Assembly: GCF_000716675.1 (NCBI RefSeq)
Contig: NZ_JNXT01000035.1
Location: 1 to 64,000, forward strand
Reading direction: 5' to 3'
Length of the DNA: 64,000 nucleotides
Source: Streptomyces alboflavus
Lineage (GTDB): Bacteria > Actinomycetota > Actinomycetes > Streptomycetales > Streptomycetaceae
Shown here piece by piece: positions 41,356 to 50,345 of this stretch. The notes under the pieces were generated by a model. That model was given only the letters and a program-made list of their open reading frames with translations, was not told the origin of the DNA and made no database searches. The first letter of the stretch is position 1; each line of letters starts with the position of its first letter. The translations under genes and the position numbers were made by a program.

Positions 41356-42627
41356 CTAGCGATCAGCCGTGTGCGTGGGCACCAAGTCGGACGAATCCAG
41401 CAGCGGTCCGGCCCCCATCACCTCTGCCACCGCATCGCGGTCGTGGTCGGCCGTGGACGCTGCTGATGGCGCACCCCCGGTCAGCCACGCTTTCGCGTCG
41501 GGCAGCGGCCGCGCGAGGGGCCCTTGTCCTGCCGACCGTCGCGGGACTCCGTGCATGAATCTGACTGCGCGGCCCCCGAGTCGGGGCTCCAGCACCTGCT
41601 TCAGGACAGGGACCAGTTTCGGCACTTCGGAGTCCGTGATGTCGTCGGTCCCTGCCACCGACAGCGCGATGAATCCGCCCGGGTACGCGTCGTTCCCGCG
41701 GCGAAAGGAGCGAGCCTCGATGCCTTCACGGGCCAAGACTTCGCCCAGGCCGGTCGATGCGACGACCTCGTACCAGGCACGTCGAACGGCCCTCGCTCCG
41801 GCGGGGCGTTGCTGTCGCCGAAGGGTGGACGCGCCTTGGCGGGCGGCCTGCTGGAGATGTGGAGTCACCGGCTGCGGCAGGCCGAGCCGAGTGGGCACGT
41901 GTTGGCGGGCGCGCCGCCGAGCGATCACTACCACCCAGCTCAGGAGATAGAGAGTCAGGGCAATCCACGGGAGCGCCTCCTTCCCGGTCCACCCGTGCAC
42001 CGACGGTAGCGGCGGGACCCTGCGGGGGGCGTCGGCGGGCGTGGTGCGCTGGAGCCCGCCGCTGGCCGCGAGGCCGAGGACGGTCAGGACCGCCACAACA
42101 GCGGCGGCGATGGCGGCGCGCAGCAGCAGCACGGCACGCGTGCAGTGACGGGCCACGGTGCCAGGGTGCTTGTCCATCAGGACGGCCGTCTCACCCCGGG
42201 TGTAGTCCAAGGCGCACGTCGCCCACACCGCGGTGCGCTGCGGCACCGTCAGTTCCTGCACGGCGCGGTGAACCGCTTCCCGGTTGTCCACCAGCGCGGT
42301 GAAGTCGGCGGCCACCGGCGGCGGGAGGCAGGACCGCAGGGTGGCGGCGTGCTCTTTCTCCAGTCGGTGGTGCTCGGCCTGTCGGCGGGCCAGGAAGGCC
42401 ACTTCGGTGCGGATCACCTTGTGCAGGTAGGCGCGGGGCTCACGCACCGCAGCGGGCTCCCGAAGCGCCCGGTGGAAGGCCGTGCTGACGATGTCGTCGG
42501 CATCGGCCACGGACTCGGGCACCCCGGCCGCGTGCAGCAGCTTGCGGGCCTTGCCCGACATCTCCCCCTGGTACTCCGCGAACACCGCACCCAGGCGCTC
42601 GGCGCTCACCACCTCCGGCTCAGCCAC
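41356..42627 (-). CDS. ECF-type sigma factor fused to two membrane helices
   Basis: A 423-aa protein from GTG 42627 (GGGAGGA just upstream). Residues about 10-75 look like sigma region 2 (AEYQGEMSGKARKLLHAAGV..DADDIVSTAFHRAL..PRAYLHKVIRTEVAFLA). Residues about 115-175 look like region 4 (AVHRAVQELTVPQRTAVWATCALDYTRGETAVLMDKHPGTVARHC). Then come two membrane segments (AAIAAAVVAVLTVLGLAASG and LPWIALTLYLLSWVVVIARR) and a soluble part of about 180 aa. A sigma factor tethered to the membrane is unusual. The preceding small TM gene overlaps it by 8 bp. Confidence 0.7.
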   Translation of the reverse strand: MAEPEVVSAERLGAVFAEYQGEMSGKARKLLHAAGVPESVADADDIVSTAFHRALREPAAVREPRAYLHKVIRTEVAFLARRQAEHHRLEKEHAATLRSCLPPPVAADFTALVDNREAVHRAVQELTVPQRTAVWATCALDYTRGETAVLMDKHPGTVARHCTRAVLLLRAAIAAAVVAVLTVLGLAASGGLQRTTPADAPRRVPPLPSVHGWTGKEALPWIALTLYLLSWVVVIARRRARQHVPTRLGLPQPVTPHLQQAARQGASTLRRQQRPAGARAVRRAWYEVVASTGLGEVLAREGIEARSFRRGNDAYPGGFIALSVAGTDDITDSEVPKLVPVLKQVLEPRLGGRAVRFMHGVPRRSAGQGPLARPLPDAKAWLTGGAPSAASTADHDRDAVAEVMGAGPLLDSSDLVPTHTADR

Positions 42628-42862
42628 CCATCCTCCCTTTGCCGCGCACCCGCCCGCTCCTGGCCCTCCGCTCCGGTGCAACACGGCGTGTGGATTCCCT
42701 CTCCGGCTCAACGCCGCGTTCGGCCCGGATGATCTCGGCCTTGCCCTTGGCCCGATTCCGGTACGCCGCGCTGTCGATCAGCTTCCTGACGCTCGGGACC
42801 AAGAGCACCACCACCAGTACCAGAATGCCGACGAGCTCCACGGCCAACCTCCCTTTCAGCAT
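42620..42862 (-). CDS. Small single-pass membrane protein
   Basis: An 80-aa protein from ATG 42862 (MLKGRLAVELVGILVLVVVLLVPSV) with one N-terminal membrane helix and a highly basic Arg/Glu tail. A longer version from 42904 is possible. The stop lies inside the sigma-factor start, so the two are translationally coupled, and it could be a partner of the membrane sigma protein. Confidence 0.6.
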   Translation of the reverse strand: MLKGRLAVELVGILVLVVVLLVPSVRKLIDSAAYRNRAKGKAEIIRAERGVEPERESTRRVAPERRARSGRVRGKGRMGG

Positions 42863-42909
42863 GCGGCCCTTGAGCACTCCGGGACGGAGGCGGCGACCGA
42901 TCACCCTGT

Positions 42910-43700
42910 AGAGGCGCGAGCCCGACGTTCTGATGACACCGATCCCGAGATTCTTCGAGAAGGGCCCGGCGCTCGGCCGAGGCGGTGATCGACTCGTGCC
43001 CGAGCCTTCCCTGTACGCCGGGCAGCGGGACCGTCCTGGCGATCAACCACGACGCGTGCGTGCGGCAGAGGTCGTGGACACGCGACCTCCCCGTCAGGCC
43101 GACGGCATTGGCGGTGTCCAGGACAGGCCTCCACCGGTGGGCGAAGAAACAGCCGGAGTACCAGGCCCCTCCCCCGGGAGCCGTGAAGATCAGGTCCTGC
43201 GGCTGCTTGCCTCGGCAGGCACGCCGGAACAGCCTCACTTGATCAGGGGCGAGGACCAGGGTGCGCCGGGACTTCTCCGGCCACGCTCCCGCGCCCTCGT
43301 CGCCCTTTCGGCAGTCGCGTGTGGCAGGGGCTCGGGTCGCGCGAGGACGGATCAGCGGCAACGGCAACCTGGAGGACCGTGAAGAGCAGCCCATGAAAGG
43401 TGGTGGCCACGGTCTTCGGCGCGTGACTCCGTCGCGCAGTGACAGGTTCGTGGTGCGTCCATGTACGCCCGGACATATCCGTGAGCAGCCGGACGTACTC
43501 GCGAGCGCGAGTGGGGAACAGATCTTCAGAGGAGCACATGGGCCCGTCCGGCTCGACGAGCCCCTCCCCATGATCCAACTCGGCGGCCACCGCCGTCCAC
43601 GACCGCTCACCAGGTCGCGGAAACGTCGCGCCACCACAAGGAGGCCACATGGGATAACCCCAGCCCCATACGGGACAACCTTTAGGGCGGCTGGCTGACG
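42910..43700 (-). pseudogene. Decayed tyrosine integrase, copy A
   Basis: Read on the minus strand in two frames: MSGRTWTHHEPVTARRSHAPKTVATTFHGLLFTVLQ in one, then after a frameshift near 43260 DQVRLFRRACRGKQPQDLIF..RVHDLCRTHASWLIARTVPLPGVQGRLGHESIT in the other. The HxxR catalytic motif is altered (HDLC in place of HDLR) and no Tyr nucleophile remains. It is clearly a phage/ICE integrase relic. Bases 43202-43650 are shared with a shorter copy at 56454-56780. Confidence 0.8.
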
Positions 43701-43998
43701 CCGAGATACGTGAGCAGGCCATCCGCCACGGATGAGGAGCATCCAGTGCCAGCCCCACCTCATCGGACGTAAAAGCGGAGCAATTCCCTCCAGCACCGCA
43801 AGAAAATATGTAGGCCACAGACTCCATATATCTCCGACTCAACCACCGCCAGCCCATTGCCAGCCAATTGGCATGAGAGGTTAATCTCAGTCACCTGCAC
43901 CGGGAAGACTTGCCTCGAACCTTGTGAGTGTTATTACCTGTAGCAGCCATCTTCACTTACAGAGCGGGGGAATTTTGCCCGCAACGGCAGCTTAAGGA
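43701..43998. other. AT-richer intergenic segment
   Basis: About 300 bp with clearly lower GC than the surroundings (for example GAAAATATGTAGG, CATATATCTCC). No gene could be supported. It presumably contains the promoter of the small secreted protein that follows; TTGTGAG at 43922 may be part of it. The composition suggests foreign DNA. Confidence 0.4.
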
Positions 43999-44415
43999 AT
44001 GGGTATGATCAGGCAGAAAATTGCAGCGACGGCACTCGCCGGCGCATCAGCGACTGGATTGTTGCTCGGATTCACCGCAGAAGTACATGCCAACGAGGAA
44101 CCCGGACCCGCCACCACATGGATTGACGCCGGAATGATGGAAGACGGCACTCCAGTCGCAGAAGCTGAGCGAGCCCGTGCCGAATGCAAGCGGTGGGTAA
44201 CAGGCTACACTGGACACAGTAAATGCTGGGGCAATGCCGGTGCAACCGCAAGACATCGCGCCCTGGTCACGTGCATTCGCCCCAATGGAACCAAGTTTGT
44301 TGTCCATGGAGAATGGAAGCGCATAAAGAACGCTCAGACCTCCAGCGCGGTATGCTCTCCTCATGGCGAAGCTGGCGTATACAAGGTTATAACCGACCGC
44401 AGCCATCACGGGTAG
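43999..44415 (+). CDS. Small secreted Cys-containing protein
   Basis: A 138-aa protein with signal peptide (MIRQKIAATALAGASATGLLLGFTAEVHA) and a mature part containing four Cys (ECKRW, SKCWGN, LVTCIRPNG, SAVCSP), likely two disulphides. AAGGA lies before the ATG. Codon use is less GC-rich than usual here, suggesting transfer. The CxxxNGTxFVVHGEWKR..TSSAVCS pattern is shared with the 48.8-kb protein. No function recognised. Confidence 0.65.
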   Translation: MGMIRQKIAATALAGASATGLLLGFTAEVHANEEPGPATTWIDAGMMEDGTPVAEAERARAECKRWVTGYTGHSKCWGNAGATARHRALVTCIRPNGTKFVVHGEWKRIKNAQTSSAVCSPHGEAGVYKVITDRSHHG

Positions 44416-44461
44416 CGACTAGGGGCATCACACGCCGCCCGATCGCCCGCGCAAGGTAAGC

Positions 44462-44504
44462 ATGCTGTCGACTCCGAACCTTCTGGATTCGAAGTCGGCA
44501 GCAT
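44462..44504. terminator. Long convergent hairpin terminator
   Basis: Bases 44462-44478 pair with 44488-44504 over 17 positions with one mismatch and one G-T pair, closing a 9-nt loop. It stands between the convergent small secreted protein gene and M1 peptidase gene, 22 bp from the peptidase stop, so it can end transcription from both sides. Confidence 0.8.
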
Positions 44505-44525
44505 ATCTTCACGAGGTGACAGATA

Positions 44526-45971
44526 CTAACCAGACGGTTTTTCCTCACTGAAGAGCCACGCATCGAAGAGCCGGGTCAGATCTTTCCCTGCCTTCGCCTC
44601 ACATAGAGCGATGAATTCTTTCGTGTCGACGTTCTCAAAGCGGTGCTTTTTGGTCCAGGACCGGAGGATGTCGAAGAAGGTCTTGTCGCCAACGGCCTCG
44701 CGCACCTTGTGCAGCGTCATGGCACCTCGACCGTAGACTGGCGAGTCGGAAACTCTGCTGGCACTGGGCGGATCAATCGGCGGGAAGTCCCAAATTCCTT
44801 CGCTCTCGGGGTGGGCGCCGTCGTAGAAGGACTTGAAGATCTCCTGGGCACTCTTGCCTCCGTGGTCCTCCTGCCACAGCCATTCCGCGTATGTGGCGAA
44901 GCCTTCGTTCAGCCACATGTCCTTCCACTGGCGTGGGGTGACCGAGTTGCCAAACCACTGGTGTGCGAGCTCGTGGACCAGCAGCGTGTCTTCAGGAGCC
45001 GAGTCGAAGTATGGCTTGGTCTGGGTCTCCAGCGCGTAGCCGAGGTCAGGAAGGTGATCGACGACGGCACCGACGGAGGAGAAGGGGTACGGCCCGAAGC
45101 GCTCGCCGGCCCAGTCGGTGATCTCGGGCACCAGGTCCTTGACCTCTTCGGCGTCTTCGGACTCGTCAGGGTCAACGGCAACGTAGACGGGCAGGTCGTC
45201 GGAGGTCCAGCCTTCGTGGATCTCGAAGTACCCGACGGCCACATGGGCGAGGTAGCTTGCCATGGGTTCGTCGCTGCTCCACTTTCTGGTGACGCGACGG
45301 CCTGTGTCCTCTTCCTTCTTCAACTCCCCGTTGCTCACCACGTCGTACGGATCACCGTCTTCGTCCTTGGGCACACTGACCGTGATGTCGTACGTGGCTT
45401 TGTCGGAGGGGTGATGGTTGCCCGGGAACCAGGTCATGGAGCCGTTGGGCTCGCCGAGGGCGGTCGCGCCGTCGTCCGTCTCGATCCAGCCCTCGGTGCC
45501 TCCGTCGGAGCCCGCGATCATCTTGGGTGTGCCGTCGTACTTGATGGTGACCTTGAAGATCTCACCGTTCTTGATCGCCCTCGTGGGCGTGAGGATCAGC
45601 TCGTTCTTCTTCCGTGTAAAGCGGGCGTCCGTGCCGTTCACCGTGACGTTGCGGACCGTGAGTCCCGCCAGGTCGAGATTGAACCGGCTGAGGCCTTGGG
45701 CAGCACGCGCGGTGACGGTCGCGGTGCCTTTCAGATGGTTGGCCTCGGGGATGTAGTCGAGGGCGAGAGCGTAGTGGGAGACGTCGTACCCCCCGTTGCC
45801 CAGCGCCGGGAAGAGGGCATCACCGACTCCGGCCGCCCCGGGCTTCGCAGTTCGCGACGACGAGCCGGTGGCGTGGGGTGCGGAACCCGTGCAGGCCGTG
45901 GTCATGGCCGCGAGCAGCGCGGCGGTAAGCATCCAGCCTGCGCGGCGGGGAATGACCGGAAGTTCTCTCAC
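44526..45971 (-). CDS. M1-family metallopeptidase lipoprotein
   Basis: Zinc aminopeptidase-like exoenzyme, 481 aa. Lipobox AMTTAC puts the acylated Cys near residue 27. The catalytic motif is HELAHQWFGN at 333-342 with the third zinc ligand Glu in NEGFA (355-359), and a GEPNGSMTWFPGNHHPSD stretch stands in the GxMEN area. It lacks the C-terminal ERAP-like domain, giving the short form common in Streptomyces. The GTG start overlaps the upstream lipoprotein stop (GTGA), so the two are expressed together at the cell surface. Confidence 0.85.
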   Translation of the reverse strand: MRELPVIPRRAGWMLTAALLAAMTTACTGSAPHATGSSSRTAKPGAAGVGDALFPALGNGGYDVSHYALALDYIPEANHLKGTATVTARAAQGLSRFNLDLAGLTVRNVTVNGTDARFTRKKNELILTPTRAIKNGEIFKVTIKYDGTPKMIAGSDGGTEGWIETDDGATALGEPNGSMTWFPGNHHPSDKATYDITVSVPKDEDGDPYDVVSNGELKKEEDTGRRVTRKWSSDEPMASYLAHVAVGYFEIHEGWTSDDLPVYVAVDPDESEDAEEVKDLVPEITDWAGERFGPYPFSSVGAVVDHLPDLGYALETQTKPYFDSAPEDTLLVHELAHQWFGNSVTPRQWKDMWLNEGFATYAEWLWQEDHGGKSAQEIFKSFYDGAHPESEGIWDFPPIDPPSASRVSDSPVYGRGAMTLHKVREAVGDKTFFDILRSWTKKHRFENVDTKEFIALCEAKAGKDLTRLFDAWLFSEEKPSG

Positions 45972-46630
45972 AGCGACTGGACAGCGATGCGTCGGTTGTG
46001 TCCATCGAGAATGAGGACACTCCTCGCGACGCCGCGGCCGTCATCACCGTCCCACCAGTCCGCGAAAGCGCGGGCGAAGCTCTTGGCCTGACTCCGCGAG
46101 GTGTAGTCGGTGCGCACTTCGACGTCGTAGTCGGATCCGGTGAGCTTGACAGTGAAGAGTTGGTCCGCGTGTCGGCCCAGCGCCCCGTCCCCCTCGGCGC
46201 GCGCCCATGCACGAAAGTCCTTCAGCAGCGAGGGGTTTGCTTCCTTCTTGCTCATCGCACGAGCCGGTGGCTCCTTCGGTGCATCCTGCACGGCGTCCTG
46301 GCAACCCTTGACCCAGGAGCCGCGATCCTTCTCAGCACGGGCCCCCGCGTCCAAGGCTCGGCGGGCGCAGCCACCGTGCACGACTTCCCGTACTGCCGCG
46401 CCCTTGCCTCCCTCGTCGTAGACCTTGCGGCCCTCCTCGTAGCCGGCGGCGTAGGCGCGCCTGTAGTCAGGGGTCTTGTCGCTGGGCTGCCCGGGCGAGT
46501 TGGAAGCACGTTGCTCCGTCGGCTGCGGCGCACTGTCGGTTCCGCACGCCGAGACACCCAGCATTCCCGCGGTCACGACTGCTGCGGCCGCATACCGCCG
46601 CCCTCGCCACTTACCCCCACGTGGGCTCAT
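45968..46630 (-). CDS. Putative lipoprotein
   Basis: A 220-aa protein with twin basic N-terminus, hydrophobic core and lipobox LGVSACGT (Cys about 29), then a Pro/Ser linker. The mature part has YRRAYAAGYEEGRKVYDEGG, a pattern seen in other small Streptomyces lipoproteins, two Cys in the middle and a C-terminal beta-rich stretch. ATG 46630 is preferred over an upstream ATG because the signal sequence then begins normally. Coupled to the M1 peptidase; role unknown. Confidence 0.7.
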   Translation of the reverse strand: MSPRGGKWRGRRYAAAAVVTAGMLGVSACGTDSAPQPTEQRASNSPGQPSDKTPDYRRAYAAGYEEGRKVYDEGGKGAAVREVVHGGCARRALDAGARAEKDRGSWVKGCQDAVQDAPKEPPARAMSKKEANPSLLKDFRAWARAEGDGALGRHADQLFTVKLTGSDYDVEVRTDYTSRSQAKSFARAFADWWDGDDGRGVARSVLILDGHNRRIAVQSL

Positions 46631-46818
46631 TCCCGTGCTCTCCAATCGATCGTGCGACGCGAAGAAGTAGAACCCCACGCTCCCTGCCAGGTTGCCTCAC
46701 GGAACGTAAAAGAATCTTTACTCACGATCACATCGACATGGGGGCACGACGTGATTAATGATCTTGAACTTCGTGGGCCTGTCGACAAAGGCCCGTATGT
46801 CCGTACGAGGGGGGAAAC

Positions 46819-48759
46819 TTGAGGCTGAGACACAGCCTGACCGTCGTGGCTGTCATGGCAGCCACCATCACCATCCACACGCCCGCGTGGGCTGACCCCA
46901 CGCCGAGCCCGACCCGTCCCGCACCGGAAGTCAGTAGTCCGGACCCATCAACCAGTCCCGCGAAGACGCCCTCCGCCAGCCCGCCGAGCCCTACACCACC
47001 TGCCGGGCAAACCGGCCTCCCGTCTCCTTCCGCTCCCGCGCCCTCCGAGTCCGCGACGGACGAGCCGACTACGGATGAAGCCAGCGAGCTGGAGAAATTC
47101 TGGACACCGGAGCGCATGGACGAGGCCGACCCGGTCGAGGAGCAGCAGGCCCGCGAGGCACAACTGCCCCAAGCCACACGCAAGAAGATGCTGCGCTCCC
47201 CCTCGCACCCGTTCAAGGGCATCAAGGAAGTGGGCACCTTCTACTGGGCCGAGCGCGACGACAACGGCGACCTCTTCTACCGCTTCTGCGGTGGCACGGT
47301 CGTGCCGTCGCCGGGGAAGAACATGGTGCTCACCGCCGCGCACTGCTTCGACAGCAGTGACCGGCAGGAGAAGCTCGTGTTCGTCCCGCAGCACAGCAAG
47401 AGCAAGCCTCAGCCCCACGGCATCTTCCCCATCGCCAAGGGTCAGATCTACGCCGACCCCCGTTACATGCGCCGGGGCGGCGACAAGGACTACACGGGGC
47501 TGGACTTCGCCTTCCTCAAGACGAGCACCCGCAGCGACGGCAAGAAGCTCCAGGACGTCGTCGGCGCCATCAAGATCGGCTACGGCACCGGCTTCGACCA
47601 CCCCAAGACCCGTGTGATCGGCTACCCGGGGTTCAAGCCCAAGCAGGACCCGCTGGACTGCATCTCGCCCATGAAGAAGTTCACCACCGGCAGTGCGGAC
47701 GGCTGGAAGGGCGGCACCTTCTCACAGATCGACTGCGACGGATACGTCTCCGGCACCTCCGGCGGGCCGTTCATCACGGCGGGTAGCGAAGAGCCCCGGG
47801 TCATCGGGGTGACGGGTGGCTGGAAGACCGGGGGGCACAGCCCGAACACCTCGTACTCGTCCTACTTCGACAACGACCTCAAGAACATCTATGAAGCGGC
47901 CGCGGCCGGGAAGAAGCCGACGCCCATCGTGCTGCCGTCGGCGTCGACGTGGAAGCACGCCTCGGACATCGCCTCGGGCTACTTCGCCTTGAACGGGCCT
48001 GTTCCAGAAGACCGCATGGACATGTTCGTCAAGTGGACCGACGGCGAGCTGACCGTGTATCGGGGCGCGGACAAAGGCCTGAACTACTTCGACAAGGAGT
48101 TCAGGGTCATGAAGCCCAACAAGCTGTGGGCCGACCACGCGAAGCAAGTCGTCGCGGGCGACTTCACCGGCGACAATGGCTCCGATCTCATCGTCCGCTG
48201 GTCCGACGGCGAGGTCACCCTCTACCCGTCGGTGGACGAGAAGGGCTTCCACGGCGAGATCCAGCTGGTCGCGCCCAATAGCACCTGGAAGCACGCCGAA
48301 GCGATCACAGCCGGTCGCTACGGCGGCAACAAATGGCAGGACGACCTCGTGGTCCGGTGGTCCGACGGAGAGCTGACCCTGTACCAGAACACCGGTGACG
48401 GCAAGAAGCTCGGCAAGGAGATCAAGGTCGTCAACCCCGGCAAACTGTGGAAGCACGCCGTCGAGATCGGCTCCGGCGACTACACCCAAGGGAATACCTG
48501 GGATCTCGTCGTGCGCTGGTCCGATGGCGAACTCACCCTCTACGACGACTTCACCGGCACGGGCAACACATGGGGCGAGCACCAGTGGAAGGCACCCAAC
48601 CAACTCTGGACCCACGCCAAACTCGTCACCGGCGGCGACTTCAGCTCTAACCCTTGGCCGGACGACACAGTCGTCCGCTGGTCCGACGGAGAGCTCAGCC
48701 TCTACACCGAAGGCAACGCCTCCGGCATCGGCAAGGAAAATCAGCTCGTCGCGCCGTAG
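46819..48759 (+). CDS. Secreted trypsin-like serine protease with C-terminal repeats
   Basis: A 646-aa exoprotein starting at TTG with AGGGGGG upstream. A signal peptide is followed by a Pro/Ser/Thr linker to about residue 80. The S1 protease domain has H175 in LTAAHC, D229 in GLDFAFLK and S314 in GTSGGP. From about residue 375 to the end, five repeats of about 50 residues each carry KHA..GDF..D..VRWSDGELTLY, probably a beta-propeller or carbohydrate-binding unit. The catalytic triad looks intact. The repeats may target the enzyme to a surface or polymer. Confidence 0.8.
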   Translation: MRLRHSLTVVAVMAATITIHTPAWADPTPSPTRPAPEVSSPDPSTSPAKTPSASPPSPTPPAGQTGLPSPSAPAPSESATDEPTTDEASELEKFWTPERMDEADPVEEQQAREAQLPQATRKKMLRSPSHPFKGIKEVGTFYWAERDDNGDLFYRFCGGTVVPSPGKNMVLTAAHCFDSSDRQEKLVFVPQHSKSKPQPHGIFPIAKGQIYADPRYMRRGGDKDYTGLDFAFLKTSTRSDGKKLQDVVGAIKIGYGTGFDHPKTRVIGYPGFKPKQDPLDCISPMKKFTTGSADGWKGGTFSQIDCDGYVSGTSGGPFITAGSEEPRVIGVTGGWKTGGHSPNTSYSSYFDNDLKNIYEAAAAGKKPTPIVLPSASTWKHASDIASGYFALNGPVPEDRMDMFVKWTDGELTVYRGADKGLNYFDKEFRVMKPNKLWADHAKQVVAGDFTGDNGSDLIVRWSDGEVTLYPSVDEKGFHGEIQLVAPNSTWKHAEAITAGRYGGNKWQDDLVVRWSDGELTLYQNTGDGKKLGKEIKVVNPGKLWKHAVEIGSGDYTQGNTWDLVVRWSDGELTLYDDFTGTGNTWGEHQWKAPNQLWTHAKLVTGGDFSSNPWPDDTVVRWSDGELSLYTEGNASGIGKENQLVAP

Positions 48760-48801
48760 GGCCCGCGTGATCCCCATACCGGTTCGAACGAAGGTGGAAG
48801 T

Positions 48802-49131
48802 ATGCGTTCTCTTCGACTCGCCGCTGCAGCGAGCGTCGCTGTCATGGCGTTGATGTCAGGAACATTCACGACAAGCCCGGCTGAGGCGATGAGTGTTCCC
48901 AAGTGCAAGATGTGGAAGTCGAAGGGCAGCCACAAGGCGAACGCCAAGTGCGGCTACACCAATAATCCGGACTTCTACAAGTATCGGGTGGTTGCCGTGT
49001 GCCCTGGCAAGGGCTTCATCTACGGCAAGTGGGTGTCCCCGATCCCCAGGAACAAGTATGGCAAGACGTCGAGTGCCAAATGTTCCGGGAGTGTACAGAG
49101 CCTCGAGCGCGAGTTCGCCCGGGCCCACTGA
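48802..49131 (+). CDS. Small secreted Cys-containing protein
   Basis: A 109-aa protein with signal peptide (SVAVMALMSGTFTTSPAEA) and a mature part with four Cys (PKCKMW, AKCGYT, AVCPGKG, AKCSGS). The second half aligns with the 44.0-kb protein: C..G..F..GKW..x..TSSAxCS. It follows the protease by 42 bp on the same strand. No function recognised; a structural or antimicrobial-type secreted peptide is possible. Confidence 0.65.
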   Translation: MRSLRLAAAASVAVMALMSGTFTTSPAEAMSVPKCKMWKSKGSHKANAKCGYTNNPDFYKYRVVAVCPGKGFIYGKWVSPIPRNKYGKTSSAKCSGSVQSLEREFARAH

Positions 49132-49149
49132 GCTTGAACACGTGAAGTC

Positions 49150-49420
49150 GCTGGGATGAGGGCGATTCGGTTCCAGCAAGGCATCCGTCAATAAGGCGGG
49201 CCGGTACTGGATCTTCCTCATCTCGTGGCGGATGGTCTGGGTCAGTTGCTCGGGCGTGGAGGCAGTGTTGGACAGACAGCCACGCCGTAGCAGGGAGGCG
49301 CCCGTCCAAGGGCCCCTCGTGCCGGCGACCGCCGCGGTAGCCATCCGCCACACTGCGGTGTTCGTGAACCAAAGGGTTCGATGCCACCACTCGAACCCCA
49401 TCGTCGGAGCCACATCCGGT
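49150..49420 (-). pseudogene. IS630-like transposase C-terminal relic
   Basis: On the minus strand LLRRGCLSNTASTPEQLTQTIRHEMRKIQYRPAL continues, after a frameshift near 49190, as LIDGCLAGTES. This joined string resembles the C-terminal end of IS630-type transposases (NTAF..L...LR..QYRP.LIDGCLAGTGL). No catalytic domain is left. It is a small fragment, and identification is from pattern memory only. Confidence 0.5.
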
Positions 49421-49781
49421 CCACAGCCACCGAATACGCCTACGCAATCGACAGGAGCGCCTTCGGCGCAGCCCCTGTCGCAGTACCGCGCACCGTCGGC
49501 ACCTGCGTTGTTGCGATGAAAGGAGCGGGGCCTCCCGCTCCTGCCGGTCGTGCAGGACGCTCGCTCGGCGATGAGGCACGAGTGACCCGCCGGAGACGAA
49601 TGCAGGGCTGCGGGCCGGAATCATGGGACGTCGCACGCCGTTGGCCAGGGCCTGTCGGTGACTTCGAGGCGGCACACGGTGTCGTCGAAGGCTGTGGCGC
49701 GGAGCCAGATGCCGTCGAAGGGTTCCTGCGTGCCGACCCTGGCGTCGGCCCAGACGTCTACGGCGGGGGTGGAGAACCTCA

Positions 49782-49899
49782 CACGGTGCCCCATCTCACC
49801 TGCGCTTTTACCGGGGAACCGGACATGTCCGCATGACTCGACCCCACCAAGTCCGGCCCGGTCCCGCTCAATCCGGGGTGGTGAGGCAATTCCCTCACC
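49782..49899. repeat. 118-bp dispersed repeat, copy 1
   Basis: This segment matches 56883-57000 over the same 118-bp length and same orientation, including CATCTCACCTG, GAACCGGACATGTCC, CCGCTCAATCCGG and GGTGAGGCAATT. Both copies are non-coding and sit close to mobile-element relics. Confidence 0.8.
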
Positions 49900-50345
49900 G
49901 GCTCCACGGGCCCGGGCGGGGCACGGTGGCCTGCTGGGAGTAGCGGGGGCTTCTGCTGACACCCGCATGGTCGCATCCCAGGGAGCGACCGCAACAGCTG
50001 CTGAAATCGGCCCAGTTGCGCCTACGAAGAGTAGCGACCCGGCAGGAACGTTGTGCGCCGCTTGACGCGGTAGCGCCGAATACGTCGTGGTGGCGGCAGA
50101 AACGCGCCGAGGGGAATCATCTGCGACACAGGGACACACTCAGCCCCGCTGATGACGCCCAACCAAGGCTCACGCGGACGTGTCTCTACAGTCGTGGCTC
50201 CAGCGCGAGTTCGTCGCCGGGATGCTGTGGCTGGGGAGGGGTTTGCGGCGCATGACGGCTGTTCATGAACATCAGGATGAAATGCCGCTTTCCCAAGAGT
50301 AAGGGGAAATCCACTGTCGACCGCGTAGAGCCGCAGGTCGCCCCT
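49900..50345. other. Non-coding stretch before the mini-CRISPR array
   Basis: No gene can be supported here. A 172-codon open frame on the minus strand (49621-50139) overlaps the dispersed repeat and shows no domain. The last 90 bp (50256-50345) are somewhat AT-richer (ATGAACATCAGGATGAAATG) and would be in the leader position for the array that follows. Confidence 0.35.

Noticed and set aside
42708-43796. Intact 362-aa integrase
   Set aside because: The frame contains integrase sequence only in its lower half; the N-terminal half is in another frame and the active-site residues are lost.
49621-50139. 172-aa minus-strand open frame
   Set aside because: It runs through the 118-bp dispersed repeat, has no ribosome site or domain, and its copy at 56.9 kb is not coding.
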